Of a stretch of 27,218 nucleotides of DNA, positions 14,608 through 22,330 are shown piece after piece; positions within the stretch are counted from its first letter, which is position 1; each line of letters starts with the position of its first letter. Under the pieces are notes generated by a model. That model ran no database searches, was not told the origin of the DNA, and saw only the letters and a program-made list of their open reading frames with translations. The DNA is from Phoenicibacter sp963592435 (GTDB taxonomy: Bacteria; Actinomycetota; Coriobacteriia; Coriobacteriales; Eggerthellaceae). A program made the translations under genes and the position numbers. The DNA is taken from positions 1 to 27,218 of the forward strand of contig CAVAWT010000021.1 of NCBI GenBank assembly GCA_963592435.1, read 5' to 3'.

Positions 14608-15426
14608 TCAATTACGTTGCTTTTGCCTTTGGCACATTGTCTCTTCCGCAATAAGGTCATCAAACCATGCGTCTGCTTTATTTCTTAAGCTAACTACCCT
14701 ATTTAGGTATTTATCGAATTCATTTAAGGCTTCATAAGCTTCTTTTCCGACTTTCTTTGTCTTGATCATCAGCATTATGTCCCTTGGAAAATAGGGCTTG
14801 CCACACCAATGCTCCCTTTGTTGATGTAGTGTTACGCTGGTAGTTAAATCGATTTCATATTTAAAAGGTTCAAATATGTTAACAAAGTCTTGAAATGTTC
14901 GCGCATCGTCAATGTTGAATGATATCCATGCTGGGGATTTATCGTGACCACTGCATGAGCCTGAAGTTGACAAGCGTGGCGAAAATCTATTTAAGGTGTT
15001 CACTACATTCTTCACTTCAGCATCCAACTCTAAAATGGTGTTTTCTTTATACATTTTAAAGTCTTTGCGATCTGTCTTGCTATATTCGCTCCATCCAGTA
15101 GTGGCGTAATTATCTTCAATGAAATCTTCATTGACAAAAAGGGGATCTAGTTTTTTGACTATATAATCTCTATCATCCAACTTAAAAAAATATCTATTGT
15201 CAACACTATAAAGTTTTTGGTTGCCTACCAGGTCGTTGAATTTCGTAGGAGATGGGTTGAAGCAATTCACTTTCTCGTATTGAATGACGCCCTGAATTAT
15301 GACCTTGTTGTTCTTTTTGTCTATAACTTGAACGAAATCCCCAAGCTTTATTTGACCCTTATTTTTAAAGACACAGAAATCATTAATTGAATCATCAATT
15401 TTTATGCCACAGTGTGCACAGATCAA
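14608..15426 (-). CDS. Uncharacterised protein with CxxC and SGSCSGH motifs
   Basis: I do not recognise this 272-residue protein. The start is TTG (15424-15426), supported by a strong AAAGGGGG ribosome site just upstream; no ATG occurs until about residue 125. The N-terminus has a CAHCG knuckle (residues 3-7), followed by a beta-rich segment (GDFVQVIDKKNNKVIIQGVI). Near residue 155 is LSTSGSCSGHDKSPAWISF, reminiscent of SCSGx blocks in Tyw3-like and some phage proteins, which is only a resemblance. The C-terminal part is helical (KEAYEALNEFDKYLNRVVSL). It is encoded divergently from the two paralogues at 15645-18111, inside the 67-bp repeat bracket, in visibly AT-rich sequence. No function is assigned. 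Confidence 0.7.
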   Translation of the reverse strand: MICAHCGIKIDDSINDFCVFKNKGQIKLGDFVQVIDKKNNKVIIQGVIQYEKVNCFNPSPTKFNDLVGNQKLYSVDNRYFFKLDDRDYIVKKLDPLFVNEDFIEDNYATTGWSEYSKTDRKDFKMYKENTILELDAEVKNVVNTLNRFSPRLSTSGSCSGHDKSPAWISFNIDDARTFQDFVNIFEPFKYEIDLTTSVTLHQQREHWCGKPYFPRDIMLMIKTKKVGKEAYEALNEFDKYLNRVVSLRNKADAWFDDLIAEETMCQRQKQRN

Positions 15427-15627
15427 AATTTACCCCCTTTAAGAATGGATGCCTAAACGTTTGCCTTCATGTGTGCTTGAGCAATGCGCCATTTATTAGG
15501 TGATTATAACATGAGCATTTCATTCTCTTCTTCGAGCTGGATGAGAGTTTACCATGTTTTCTTGTCCAATAGAACGGGTGTTAAGTGTAATCACGTTGTG
15601 TTCATTTTCAACACGCGGGCTTGCTTC

Positions 15628-15636
15628 TGTTATAAT
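15628..15636 (+). promoter_or_regulatory. Extended -10 promoter with near-leaderless start
   Basis: TGTTATAAT (15628-15636) is a TGN-extended perfect -10 box ending only 8 nt before the ATG at 15645, with TTCAAC 18 nt upstream of the hexamer. Initiation about 7 nt downstream would give a transcript with almost no leader, and no ribosome site is visible. Confidence 0.5.
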
Positions 15637-15644
15637 TTTTCATT

Positions 15645-16514
15645 ATGAATGGATCAGCTCAACAGCCTTTGAAAGTTTCAAGAGAGCTCCTTTCTTATTT
15701 GAACATAGAGAGTTTTGATGTTATCAAGAACAACAATAATTGTGTCACAATAGAAACTCGCGATTACTTTTATAAAATTAGGAAATTCGACCTAGGAGAT
15801 CCCACAGCCTATTTTGAACATATTTTAGGGCTTGCGTTTGCAGATGAATATAGGCGGTTGGGGCTTGAATGGGAATACCTAAAGATGACACTTAATTGTG
15901 ATTCTTATGCTATTGAAAAGAGAGAAAAGCTCAAAGTATTAACGCAAGAGGAGTGTTCCATTGAAGAGGCTCTTTTGGAGAGTTCTAGGGTAACAAGGAT
16001 TGTTGAGAAGAAACTTGGTTTCCCTCATTTGGTTGCTCAGGTTCGCCAAGAGGTAAAATTTGAAGATGTCGAGAGAATTTATGTTCTGAGGGATGCGAAA
16101 CCTTCTCATGAAGATTTTGCAATCAAGAATGGCAAAATTTTTGCTCTGGGATCTTTAAATCGCTTTTTGGGTTTGAGTGACATGAACGGGAATTGGAAAA
16201 ACTGCAAGCAAAACTTTGCGAAGCCAGTGAATCTCCTTCGCGTCAAGTGTTGCTTTGCTAGCAAAAATGCGTTCAAACACAGAAACAATTCAAATCGTTT
16301 TCATTTATTGAGTGATGGCTTCTGGTGGATTTTTTCTGGTGAGAACGGGGCGGAGATAATGCGAAAAAGGCAAGAGGACATTTTGTGTCTTCAGAAAATG
16401 AACGAGACGAATTTAGAAATTTTAACAAAAGGACATGCTTGTCCTGTGATGTCGGTCGATTCGATTGATATTGTGTCTCACGACGATTGTTTAAAAAATA
16501 ATGGAAAAGTCTAA
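15645..16514 (+). CDS. Uncharacterised protein, kinase-like signature, paralogue A
   Basis: I do not recognise this 289-residue protein by family. Its first ~175 residues align by eye with the downstream protein: VTIETRDYFYKIRK versus FLIETNNYWYKFYT, FADEYRRLGLEWEY versus LAKEYQEIGIVWDF, and KKLGFPHLVAQVRQ versus GRLGFYAMLEQLKQ. Both carry a beta-strand Lys (K44), a helix Glu (E68) and HxDxxxxN (HEDFAIKN, H155/D157/N162), the order and spacing of a kinase/aminoglycoside-phosphotransferase fold. The later DFG-type Asp is not evident in A, so it may be inactive. Residues 200-289 have no counterpart that I can see. It overlaps the next gene by 14 nt. Confidence 0.7.
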   Translation: MNGSAQQPLKVSRELLSYLNIESFDVIKNNNNCVTIETRDYFYKIRKFDLGDPTAYFEHILGLAFADEYRRLGLEWEYLKMTLNCDSYAIEKREKLKVLTQEECSIEEALLESSRVTRIVEKKLGFPHLVAQVRQEVKFEDVERIYVLRDAKPSHEDFAIKNGKIFALGSLNRFLGLSDMNGNWKNCKQNFAKPVNLLRVKCCFASKNAFKHRNNSNRFHLLSDGFWWIFSGENGAEIMRKRQEDILCLQKMNETNLEILTKGHACPVMSVDSIDIVSHDDCLKNNGKV

Positions 16515-18111
16515 GATTGAGTCGAGACATAGTCATGTTCTCAAGCTTATCAAGGAGAATCCGAGTCTTGATAACGTCATGAAGGCAATTATCCAGTTAG
16601 AGGACGAAGATGGACTTGAACCAGGGGACGTTTCTGTAAAAGACACTTTTTCTAACAATCAATTTCTTATTGAGACAAACAATTATTGGTATAAATTCTA
16701 TACAAACAGGAAGAAATGGCTGGATCATTTCGTCCGAGAGGCTTTGGCGAAAGAGTATCAAGAGATCGGGATTGTTTGGGATTTCTGTTCAGAAGTTGAA
16801 AAGGGTCGTTTTTTTGATTTTGAAAGGCGATCAAAATTTAGAGTGGCATCGCCTTCTCAGGATGGACCTTTTGAAAAAGTGTTACTTTCAGTGTCGCCGT
16901 TGTTTAAAAAGGTTGAAGGACGTCTAGGTTTTTACGCTATGCTTGAACAATTGAAGCAATATGAGGAGTTTAGTCGTGTTGACTCCCTTAAATTAACGCG
17001 TACTGAGTTTAATAAGCATAATGACTATGCCTATTTTAATTCCCAAGCAATTCTCTTGGATGATGCAGATTTTTGTATTGTGCCTGTTGACGAAGATGCT
17101 AGAGTTGTGGATGTTTTGCCGACGGATCGTCTTTCTGTAAAAATGCCTTACGGAGAATTCGATTTTGAACCGTGTGGTCTAGGGAACGCGCTCATTTCAA
17201 AGTGCGATCGAGTAAGAGTTTCACAGAACATTTTGAAGCATAAGATCTATGCTGGGTGGGAGCTTGTTAGGGGTGAAAGTCATAGTGAGAACACCGCAGA
17301 GTATGGCTTAAAACGCTCGAATAAGGCTTTTTCATCATTTGACTGCACGTCTGACAGTCTTATTTCCAAAGTTCGTCCTCAGTACAAATCCAAATTTGAT
17401 TTTAAGCATGTTGTTGAAATTGAGATGAAGGGCAGTTTTAATGAGTTGCCTTCCAAAAATTTCTCCGATTACGGTGATAAATTAAAAGCAGAGACAAACC
17501 CAGAAATTTTAACGGCATCTTTAATCCATCCTACAGAGGATGATTTCTGGGATGCCATAGAGCAGGTCGCACAAGTAGAAGATAGTGTTTGGGTGATTAC
17601 TCAGCTGAACCCCTGTGATTCTGCTCTTGAAGATAGGGAGTTTGTTAATTGGTCATCTCATTTGAAGACAATCGGGTCATATTACCCCGCTGTCAACAAA
17701 CTGATAACCGTTTCTATGACTAAAAATTTATGTGAGACTTACTTGTCAGGTAACATTGATATAGAGTCACTATCTGGACTTTATGGTGCAATGATCGGGT
17801 TCATCCCTCCATCAAACGAAGGAACTTTTCCAAGTCGCAAACTTTTTCGAAGATTTTTGCTTAAATTTGCAAGGGATAACGGTGGTCTTTTTGAACCGTG
17901 CTTCCTGAAGCATAATTCCATAACAAATTCATTTCCCCTACAAGGTTCTTTGACGCACCACAATGAGGGGTCAAGGTTTGAAATGGCAGGGTGTAATCAT
18001 CCAAAGTCCTATTCATGTTATTGTGATTGTGACGGATGCATGCTCTGCGACATTGAGCAGGCGCTATTAGCAACCGTTGACATTAGGCAGTCTTCTTCTA
18101 CACTGGAATAA
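16501..18111 (+). CDS. Uncharacterised protein, kinase-like signature with Cys-rich C-terminus, paralogue B
   Basis: I do not recognise this 536-residue protein by family. Its N-terminal half is homologous by eye to the upstream 289-residue protein. It keeps K65, E85 and the HNDYAYFN loop (H173, D175, N180), followed by ILLDDADFCIVPVDEDA, which resembles the post-catalytic strand and DxD of phosphotransferases (D197/D199). The rest (about 220-490) is unmatched, with a possible alpha/beta segment around 335-440. The C-terminus has a cysteine cluster, CNHPKSYSCYCDCDGCMLC (residues 498-516), likely metal-binding. Its ATG lies inside the 3' end of the upstream gene (14-nt overlap) without a good ribosome site, so coupling is likely. 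It ends 8 nt before the right direct repeat. Confidence 0.7.
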   Translation: MEKSKIESRHSHVLKLIKENPSLDNVMKAIIQLEDEDGLEPGDVSVKDTFSNNQFLIETNNYWYKFYTNRKKWLDHFVREALAKEYQEIGIVWDFCSEVEKGRFFDFERRSKFRVASPSQDGPFEKVLLSVSPLFKKVEGRLGFYAMLEQLKQYEEFSRVDSLKLTRTEFNKHNDYAYFNSQAILLDDADFCIVPVDEDARVVDVLPTDRLSVKMPYGEFDFEPCGLGNALISKCDRVRVSQNILKHKIYAGWELVRGESHSENTAEYGLKRSNKAFSSFDCTSDSLISKVRPQYKSKFDFKHVVEIEMKGSFNELPSKNFSDYGDKLKAETNPEILTASLIHPTEDDFWDAIEQVAQVEDSVWVITQLNPCDSALEDREFVNWSSHLKTIGSYYPAVNKLITVSMTKNLCETYLSGNIDIESLSGLYGAMIGFIPPSNEGTFPSRKLFRRFLLKFARDNGGLFEPCFLKHNSITNSFPLQGSLTHHNEGSRFEMAGCNHPKSYSCYCDCDGCMLCDIEQALLATVDIRQSSSTLE

Positions 18112-18119
18112 TTCACGGT

Positions 18120-18186
18120 TCAGACATCTTTTCTCGCCACATTTCATGGGGTCAGACCCCCAATTAGTTACAAGTTGTAATTTATT
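18120..18186. repeat. 67-bp direct repeat, right copy
   Basis: This copy is identical to 14473-14539 and in the same orientation; the copies are offset by 3647 bp. It contains GGGGTCAGACCCC (18148-18160) and TTACAAGTTGTAA (18168-18180). It begins 8 nt after paralogue B ends and lies 56 nt before ligA, so it forms most of the ligA upstream region. Confidence 0.97.
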
Positions 18187-18230
18187 CACCTTGTTTTTGT
18201 GTCACAACATTACCTTTTGATTTGCTGTTG

Positions 18231-18236
18231 TAAAAT
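18231..18236 (+). promoter_or_regulatory. -10 box placing ligA on a leaderless transcript
   Basis: TAAAAT ends 6 nt before the ligA ATG, so a start 7 nt downstream of the hexamer would fall on the A of ATG. No Shine-Dalgarno sequence is present. The -35 region is weak. The right direct repeat lies just upstream. Confidence 0.4.
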
Positions 18237-18242
18237 TAGCAC

Positions 18243-20360
18243 ATGGAAAATTTGAGTGATATAAAAATAAGGATCTCTGCGTTAACTGCTGAGATCAATG
18301 AGGCGCAAAATGCCTATTACGTCAATGACGCGCCTGTCATGAGCGATGCTGCCTATGACTCTCTTTTTCGAGAGTTAATGGCGCTTGAAGAGGCGTATCC
18401 CCAATTTAAGAAGCAAGATTCGCCAACGCAACGGGTCGGAGGAGAGGCTTCATCGCAGTTTAGTGAGGTTGCGCATGCACAGAAGATGTATTCGCTTGAC
18501 AATGCGATGGACTTTGGGGAGCTTGATGAGTGGCTACACAAGCTGGAGACAGAAATTGGCCATCTGCCAGAGCTTTGTCTCGAGTTAAAAATTGATGGGC
18601 TTTCAATTGCTCTCACCTATGAAAACAACAAGCTTGTTCGTGGCGCAACAAGAGGGGATGGAACGAATGGCGAAGACGTGACAGCAAATGTTCGTTTTAT
18701 TGCTGATGTGCCAGAAAGCTTGGATTTTGCAGGAGCTTCAAAAATTGAGAAAGGCGTTTTGAGCGTTGAGCTTCGCGGTGAGACCTACATGCCAAAAATT
18801 GCTTTTAATGAGTTGAATGCGAAAGCCGAAGAAATCAACGACGAAATCGAGCGAGGATGTCGAAAGCAAAAAAAAGAGAAGATCTTTGCTAATCCAAGAA
18901 ATGCTGCCGCTGGTTCACTTCGTCAAAAAGATCCTCTTGTCACGCGAGATCGAAATTTGAAGACCTACATTTATTCAATAGCTGATCAATCAAATGTGAC
19001 AGTTGCGACGCAATTTGAGCTCTTGGAGTGGTTGAAAAGTTGCGGATTTAATGTCAATCCTCACGTAAAGTTAGCTAAAAGCGTGGACGAGGTTCACGAC
19101 TTCTGCGAAAAATGTCTGACAAGTCGTGAGAGTTTTGAATGTGACATCGATGGCGTTGTTGTCAAAGTCAACTCTTTTGCTCTTCAAGATGAGCTTGGCT
19201 TCACGTCCCGCGCCCCGAAGTGGGCGATTGCCTACAAATTTCCTCCTGAAGAAAAGACAACAATTTTAAAAGACATAACAGTGCAGGTTGGCAGGACAGG
19301 CGTTTTGACTCCAGTTGCGGAGCTTGAGCCTGTCACTATTGCTGGTTCTGTTGTCGCAAGGGCAACCCTTCACAACGAAGACGAGGTTTTGCGAAAAGAT
19401 GTGCGAATTGGCGACACCGTCATCGTTCATAAGGCAGGGGATGTGATCCCAGAGGTTGTCGGTCCAATTTTGAGCTTGCGACCAGATGACGCTAAGAAGT
19501 GGAAGATGGTGGAGAAATGTCCTGCATGTGGCAGCACTGTTGTCAGAATTGAGGGAGAAGCTGCACACCGATGCATTTCTCTTGAATGCCCAGCACAGGC
19601 AAAAGAAAAGCTCAAGTTTTGGGCGAGCAGAGAAGCTATGGACATCGAATGTTTGGGAGCTGAAGTGATCTCAAGCCTGTCAGATTCTGGAAGAGTCAAG
19701 GACTTTGCAGATTTCTACACCTTGACGCCTCAAGAGATTGCAAGTGTTGAGACTTCAAGGCTCGATGGCGAGGGCAAACACGTCGTTGTTGGCATGAAAA
19801 ATGCTGAAAAAATCATCTCTTCTCTTGAAAATTCAAAAGAAAATGGTCTGGAGCGTGTCCTAAACGCACTCGGAATTCCAGGAATTGGTAAGAATTTAGC
19901 AAGAGATCTAGCATCGAATTTTGCTTCAATTTCTGACCTTGCAGGTGCTGATGAGGAAACGTTAATTGAAATTGACGGTGTCGGAGACAATCTGGCAAAA
20001 GAGGTCATCAACTTCTTTGCGTTTCCTCAGAATAAAAAAGTGCTTGAACGTTTAGAAAACCTTGGAGTTGACATGAAGTCGAAGACGAAGACAGTTTCTG
20101 GCGATGCACCTTTAAAGGGTTTAACTTTTGTTATAACAGGAACGCTTGTTGACACTGGACTGTCGAGGGAAGAAGCGGGGCAAAAATTGCGTGAGTTGGG
20201 TGCTAAAGTAACAAACAGTGTCTCCAAAAATACGTCTTTTGTTGTAGTTGGTCAAAACGCTGGATCGAAAGAAAAAAAGGCACATGACCTCGGTATTCCC
20301 ACGTTAGACGAAACGCAATTGACATATATTTTCACAAATGAGAGCATTGACTTTGCATAG
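18243..20360 (+). CDS. ligA: NAD-dependent DNA ligase
   Basis: This enzyme seals nicks in replication and repair through an adenylated lysine donated by NAD+. The 705-residue protein has the full LigA order: domain Ia (about 1-70), adenylation domain with LELKIDGLSIAL (catalytic Lys116) and RGATRGDGTNGEDVT, OB fold (KDITVQVGRTGVLTPVAELEP, residues about 340-360), a four-Cys zinc finger (CPACGS then HRCISLECPAQ), helix-hairpin-helix repeats (LGIPGIGKNLARDLA; IDGVGDNLAKEV) and a C-terminal BRCT domain (GLTFVITGTLVDTGLSREEA). No Shine-Dalgarno sequence precedes the ATG. The LCP gene follows after 16 nt. Confidence 0.97.
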   Translation: MENLSDIKIRISALTAEINEAQNAYYVNDAPVMSDAAYDSLFRELMALEEAYPQFKKQDSPTQRVGGEASSQFSEVAHAQKMYSLDNAMDFGELDEWLHKLETEIGHLPELCLELKIDGLSIALTYENNKLVRGATRGDGTNGEDVTANVRFIADVPESLDFAGASKIEKGVLSVELRGETYMPKIAFNELNAKAEEINDEIERGCRKQKKEKIFANPRNAAAGSLRQKDPLVTRDRNLKTYIYSIADQSNVTVATQFELLEWLKSCGFNVNPHVKLAKSVDEVHDFCEKCLTSRESFECDIDGVVVKVNSFALQDELGFTSRAPKWAIAYKFPPEEKTTILKDITVQVGRTGVLTPVAELEPVTIAGSVVARATLHNEDEVLRKDVRIGDTVIVHKAGDVIPEVVGPILSLRPDDAKKWKMVEKCPACGSTVVRIEGEAAHRCISLECPAQAKEKLKFWASREAMDIECLGAEVISSLSDSGRVKDFADFYTLTPQEIASVETSRLDGEGKHVVVGMKNAEKIISSLENSKENGLERVLNALGIPGIGKNLARDLASNFASISDLAGADEETLIEIDGVGDNLAKEVINFFAFPQNKKVLERLENLGVDMKSKTKTVSGDAPLKGLTFVITGTLVDTGLSREEAGQKLRELGAKVTNSVSKNTSFVVVGQNAGSKEKKAHDLGIPTLDETQLTYIFTNESIDFA

Positions 20361-20362
20361 TG

Positions 20363-20368
20363 TATAAT
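20363..20368 (+). promoter_or_regulatory. -10 box immediately upstream of the LCP gene
   Basis: A perfect TATAAT lies in the 16-nt gap between ligA and the LCP gene, ending 8 nt before the ATG at 20377. There is no Shine-Dalgarno sequence. It could drive a nearly leaderless transcript in addition to read-through from ligA. No convincing -35 is visible. Confidence 0.4.
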
Positions 20369-20376
20369 TTATTTCT

Positions 20377-21915
20377 ATGAATAAGAGAAGAAAAAAGCTT
20401 TCGAGCACTTCGCTAAATTTAGATAATAACGGTGTTAAAAACACGAGGCGTTCATTTAGCAGAGAGTCCTACACGACTCCTCCAACTGTTGATTATTCAC
20501 TTAATTCGAGCATTTCTCAAGGTTCAACTTCACCAACAAGAGGAGAGTCTGCACGGTATGCAACGCTCAGAAAGTCACGAAAACGCAGGAAGGCTGTTAA
20601 AATTGTTGCTATTTCAATTTTGGCTGTCTTGGTGATTGGCGTTGGTTCCGCATTTGCCTACATCCATTATTTAAATTCAAATTTAAACGATGGTATGAAT
20701 GACGCGTTGCGCGAGGCGCTTGTTCCTGCTGATTCTTCAGAGCCGTTTTACATGTTATTAATGGGTGTTGATAAGAGTGAAGACAGAGAATCTTCGGGAG
20801 AGTTTGGATCTTACCGTTGTGACACAATGATCCTGACGAGAGTCGACACAAAGAACAAAAAGGTTTCGATGGTGTCTATGCCTCGTGACTTGCAGATTCA
20901 AAACATGGGAGCAACCGCCGAAGATCCTGTCGGCTATGGCGTCCAAAAACTAAATGCAGCCTATGCTTATGGAGGTGCAGCTCTTTGTGTTCAGACTGTC
21001 TCTAAAATTGCAGGAGTCTCAATTTCGCACTATGTCGAAGCCGACTTCGACGGATTCACTGCCGCTGTTGACGCTGTTGGAGGAGTGGAGATCGACGTGC
21101 AAATCGAGATTGATGACGAGCACACTGGAGTTTACGTTCCTGCAGGAAAACAAACACTAGATGGTGCTCAAGCACTTTCTGTTTGCAGATCACGTCACAC
21201 CTATGACTACCTTGGCGACGGGGATGCGCTTCGCACAGCCTATCAGCGTCAAGTTCTCTCTGCTGTTGCGTCGAAGGTGCTATCAAGCGACATTGGAACA
21301 ATTTTTAACACTGTCAACGCTTTGGTGCAATATGTAAACACTGACTTCGATGTAAATTCGATTTTGAGCATCGCGAAGGCGCTCCAAGGCATGGATTCTT
21401 CCAGCATCTACACTGCAACGATGCCAAAAACCTCCAAGTTGGTCGACGGAGTTTGGTATGACTTTGTTTATTCCGATGAGTGGAAAGAAATGATGAATCG
21501 CATGGATCAGGGACAGCCTCCCGCTGACACCCAGATTGATGAGGCAACAGGAATTGTCGTTGCTTCTGGCGGAGATTCGGGGACAGGAGATGCTTCTTCT
21601 GCAACCGCTCCAGCGCACGCTACGGCTTCAATTGCTGTCAGAAATGGCACAGAGACGACTGGGGTGGCATCAACGGCTGTTGAAAAACTGAAAGCGTTTG
21701 GCTACACAAATGTTTCTTCTGGTAACGCAAATTCAACCGATTATACGACGACACTTGTTGTCTATGACAACGATACCTACAAGCGTGACGCTGAGATCAT
21801 AGTGTCTCAACTGGGGTGCGGGCAGGCAACCAAAAACGATGGAACCTACACATCTTCTGGGAATGTCATGGTTGTTTTGGGCACTGATTACGCGCAAAAA
21901 AGCACGTCAAATTAA
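20377..21915 (+). CDS. LytR-CpsA-Psr (LCP) family cell-wall glycopolymer ligase
   Basis: LCP enzymes attach wall glycopolymers from lipid carriers to peptidoglycan outside the membrane. The 512-residue protein has a basic, low-complexity cytoplasmic N-terminus (1-72), one membrane segment (about 73-95, VKIVAISILAVLVIGVGSAF), the LCP domain (about 110-310, with LLMGVDKSE, RCDTMILTRVD, VSMPRDLQI, KLNAAYAYGG and a SVCRSRH arginine block), and a C-terminal LytR_C domain (about 415-508, ASIAVRNGTETTGVASTAVE). The last two domains are joined by an Ala/Ser/Gly-rich linker. Its stop overlaps that of the convergent ModE-like gene by 4 nt. Confidence 0.93.
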   Translation: MNKRRKKLSSTSLNLDNNGVKNTRRSFSRESYTTPPTVDYSLNSSISQGSTSPTRGESARYATLRKSRKRRKAVKIVAISILAVLVIGVGSAFAYIHYLNSNLNDGMNDALREALVPADSSEPFYMLLMGVDKSEDRESSGEFGSYRCDTMILTRVDTKNKKVSMVSMPRDLQIQNMGATAEDPVGYGVQKLNAAYAYGGAALCVQTVSKIAGVSISHYVEADFDGFTAAVDAVGGVEIDVQIEIDDEHTGVYVPAGKQTLDGAQALSVCRSRHTYDYLGDGDALRTAYQRQVLSAVASKVLSSDIGTIFNTVNALVQYVNTDFDVNSILSIAKALQGMDSSSIYTATMPKTSKLVDGVWYDFVYSDEWKEMMNRMDQGQPPADTQIDEATGIVVASGGDSGTGDASSATAPAHATASIAVRNGTETTGVASTAVEKLKAFGYTNVSSGNANSTDYTTTLVVYDNDTYKRDAEIIVSQLGCGQATKNDGTYTSSGNVMVVLGTDYAQKSTSN

Positions 21916-22262
21916 AGTTTTTTTGTGATCTTTCTGAAGTAATCTTGAGCTTCGACTTTGAGATGCTCTTCCATCTCATCATAGAGTCTAAGAAGCATTT
22001 TTCCTTGAGGAGTCAGCTCTGAACCAGTTGGGCGCACACTTTGAATAAGTTCGCAATCGAGTGCTTCGCTTGTGTGCTTAATGATTCGCCACGCTTTTGA
22101 ATAGGCCATGTTCATCTTTTGGGCCGCCTTGTTGAGCGAATGTTCTTCCTCGATGTTTCTCATCAATTGCACAACACCTTTGCCAAGCACCGACTTTGAA
22201 TCGCTGTTTTTGTTGACGAAAGATAGTTTAATTGCTGGAACTATGTGACTTTTGCTATTCAT
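21912..22262 (-). CDS. ModE-like winged-helix (LysR-type HTH) regulator
   Basis: This 116-residue protein consists of little more than the N-terminal DNA-binding domain of ModE: GVVQLMRNIEEEHSLNKAAQKMNMAYSKAWRIIK (about residues 28-61) followed by a wing with TGSELTPQGKMLLRLYDEM. The molybdate-binding MOP domains of full-length ModE are absent, so it may respond to something else or act with a partner; single-domain ModE-like proteins are common. On the minus strand TATTAT ends 8 nt before the ATG. It is convergent with the LCP gene (4-nt stop overlap) and divergent from divIVA, which it could regulate; no transporter gene for molybdate is nearby. Confidence 0.85.
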   Translation of the reverse strand: MNSKSHIVPAIKLSFVNKNSDSKSVLGKGVVQLMRNIEEEHSLNKAAQKMNMAYSKAWRIIKHTSEALDCELIQSVRPTGSELTPQGKMLLRLYDEMEEHLKVEAQDYFRKITKKL

Positions 22263-22281
22263 CTTTCTATATAATAGCTTA

Positions 22282-22290
22282 TGTTAAAAT
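22282..22290 (+). promoter_or_regulatory. Extended -10 promoter of divIVA
   Basis: TGTTAAAAT (22282-22290) has the TGN extension and lies 40 nt before the divIVA ATG in the 68-bp region shared with the divergent ModE-like gene. Confidence 0.4.
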
Positions 22291-22330
22291 TAGTTAGATA
22301 GTAAAAACCAAAAATAAAGAGGTGAATAAA

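Noticed and set aside
14473..18186. 67-bp repeats as integrase att sites of an integrative element
   Set aside because: There is no recombinase, replication or transfer gene between the repeats, and no tRNA adjoins; homologous recombination or repeat-mediated gain or loss fits better.
22322..22330. GTG start for divIVA at 22322
   Set aside because: The GTG is part of the AGAGGTG ribosome site; the ATG at 22331 gives the usual DivIVA N-terminus and good spacing.
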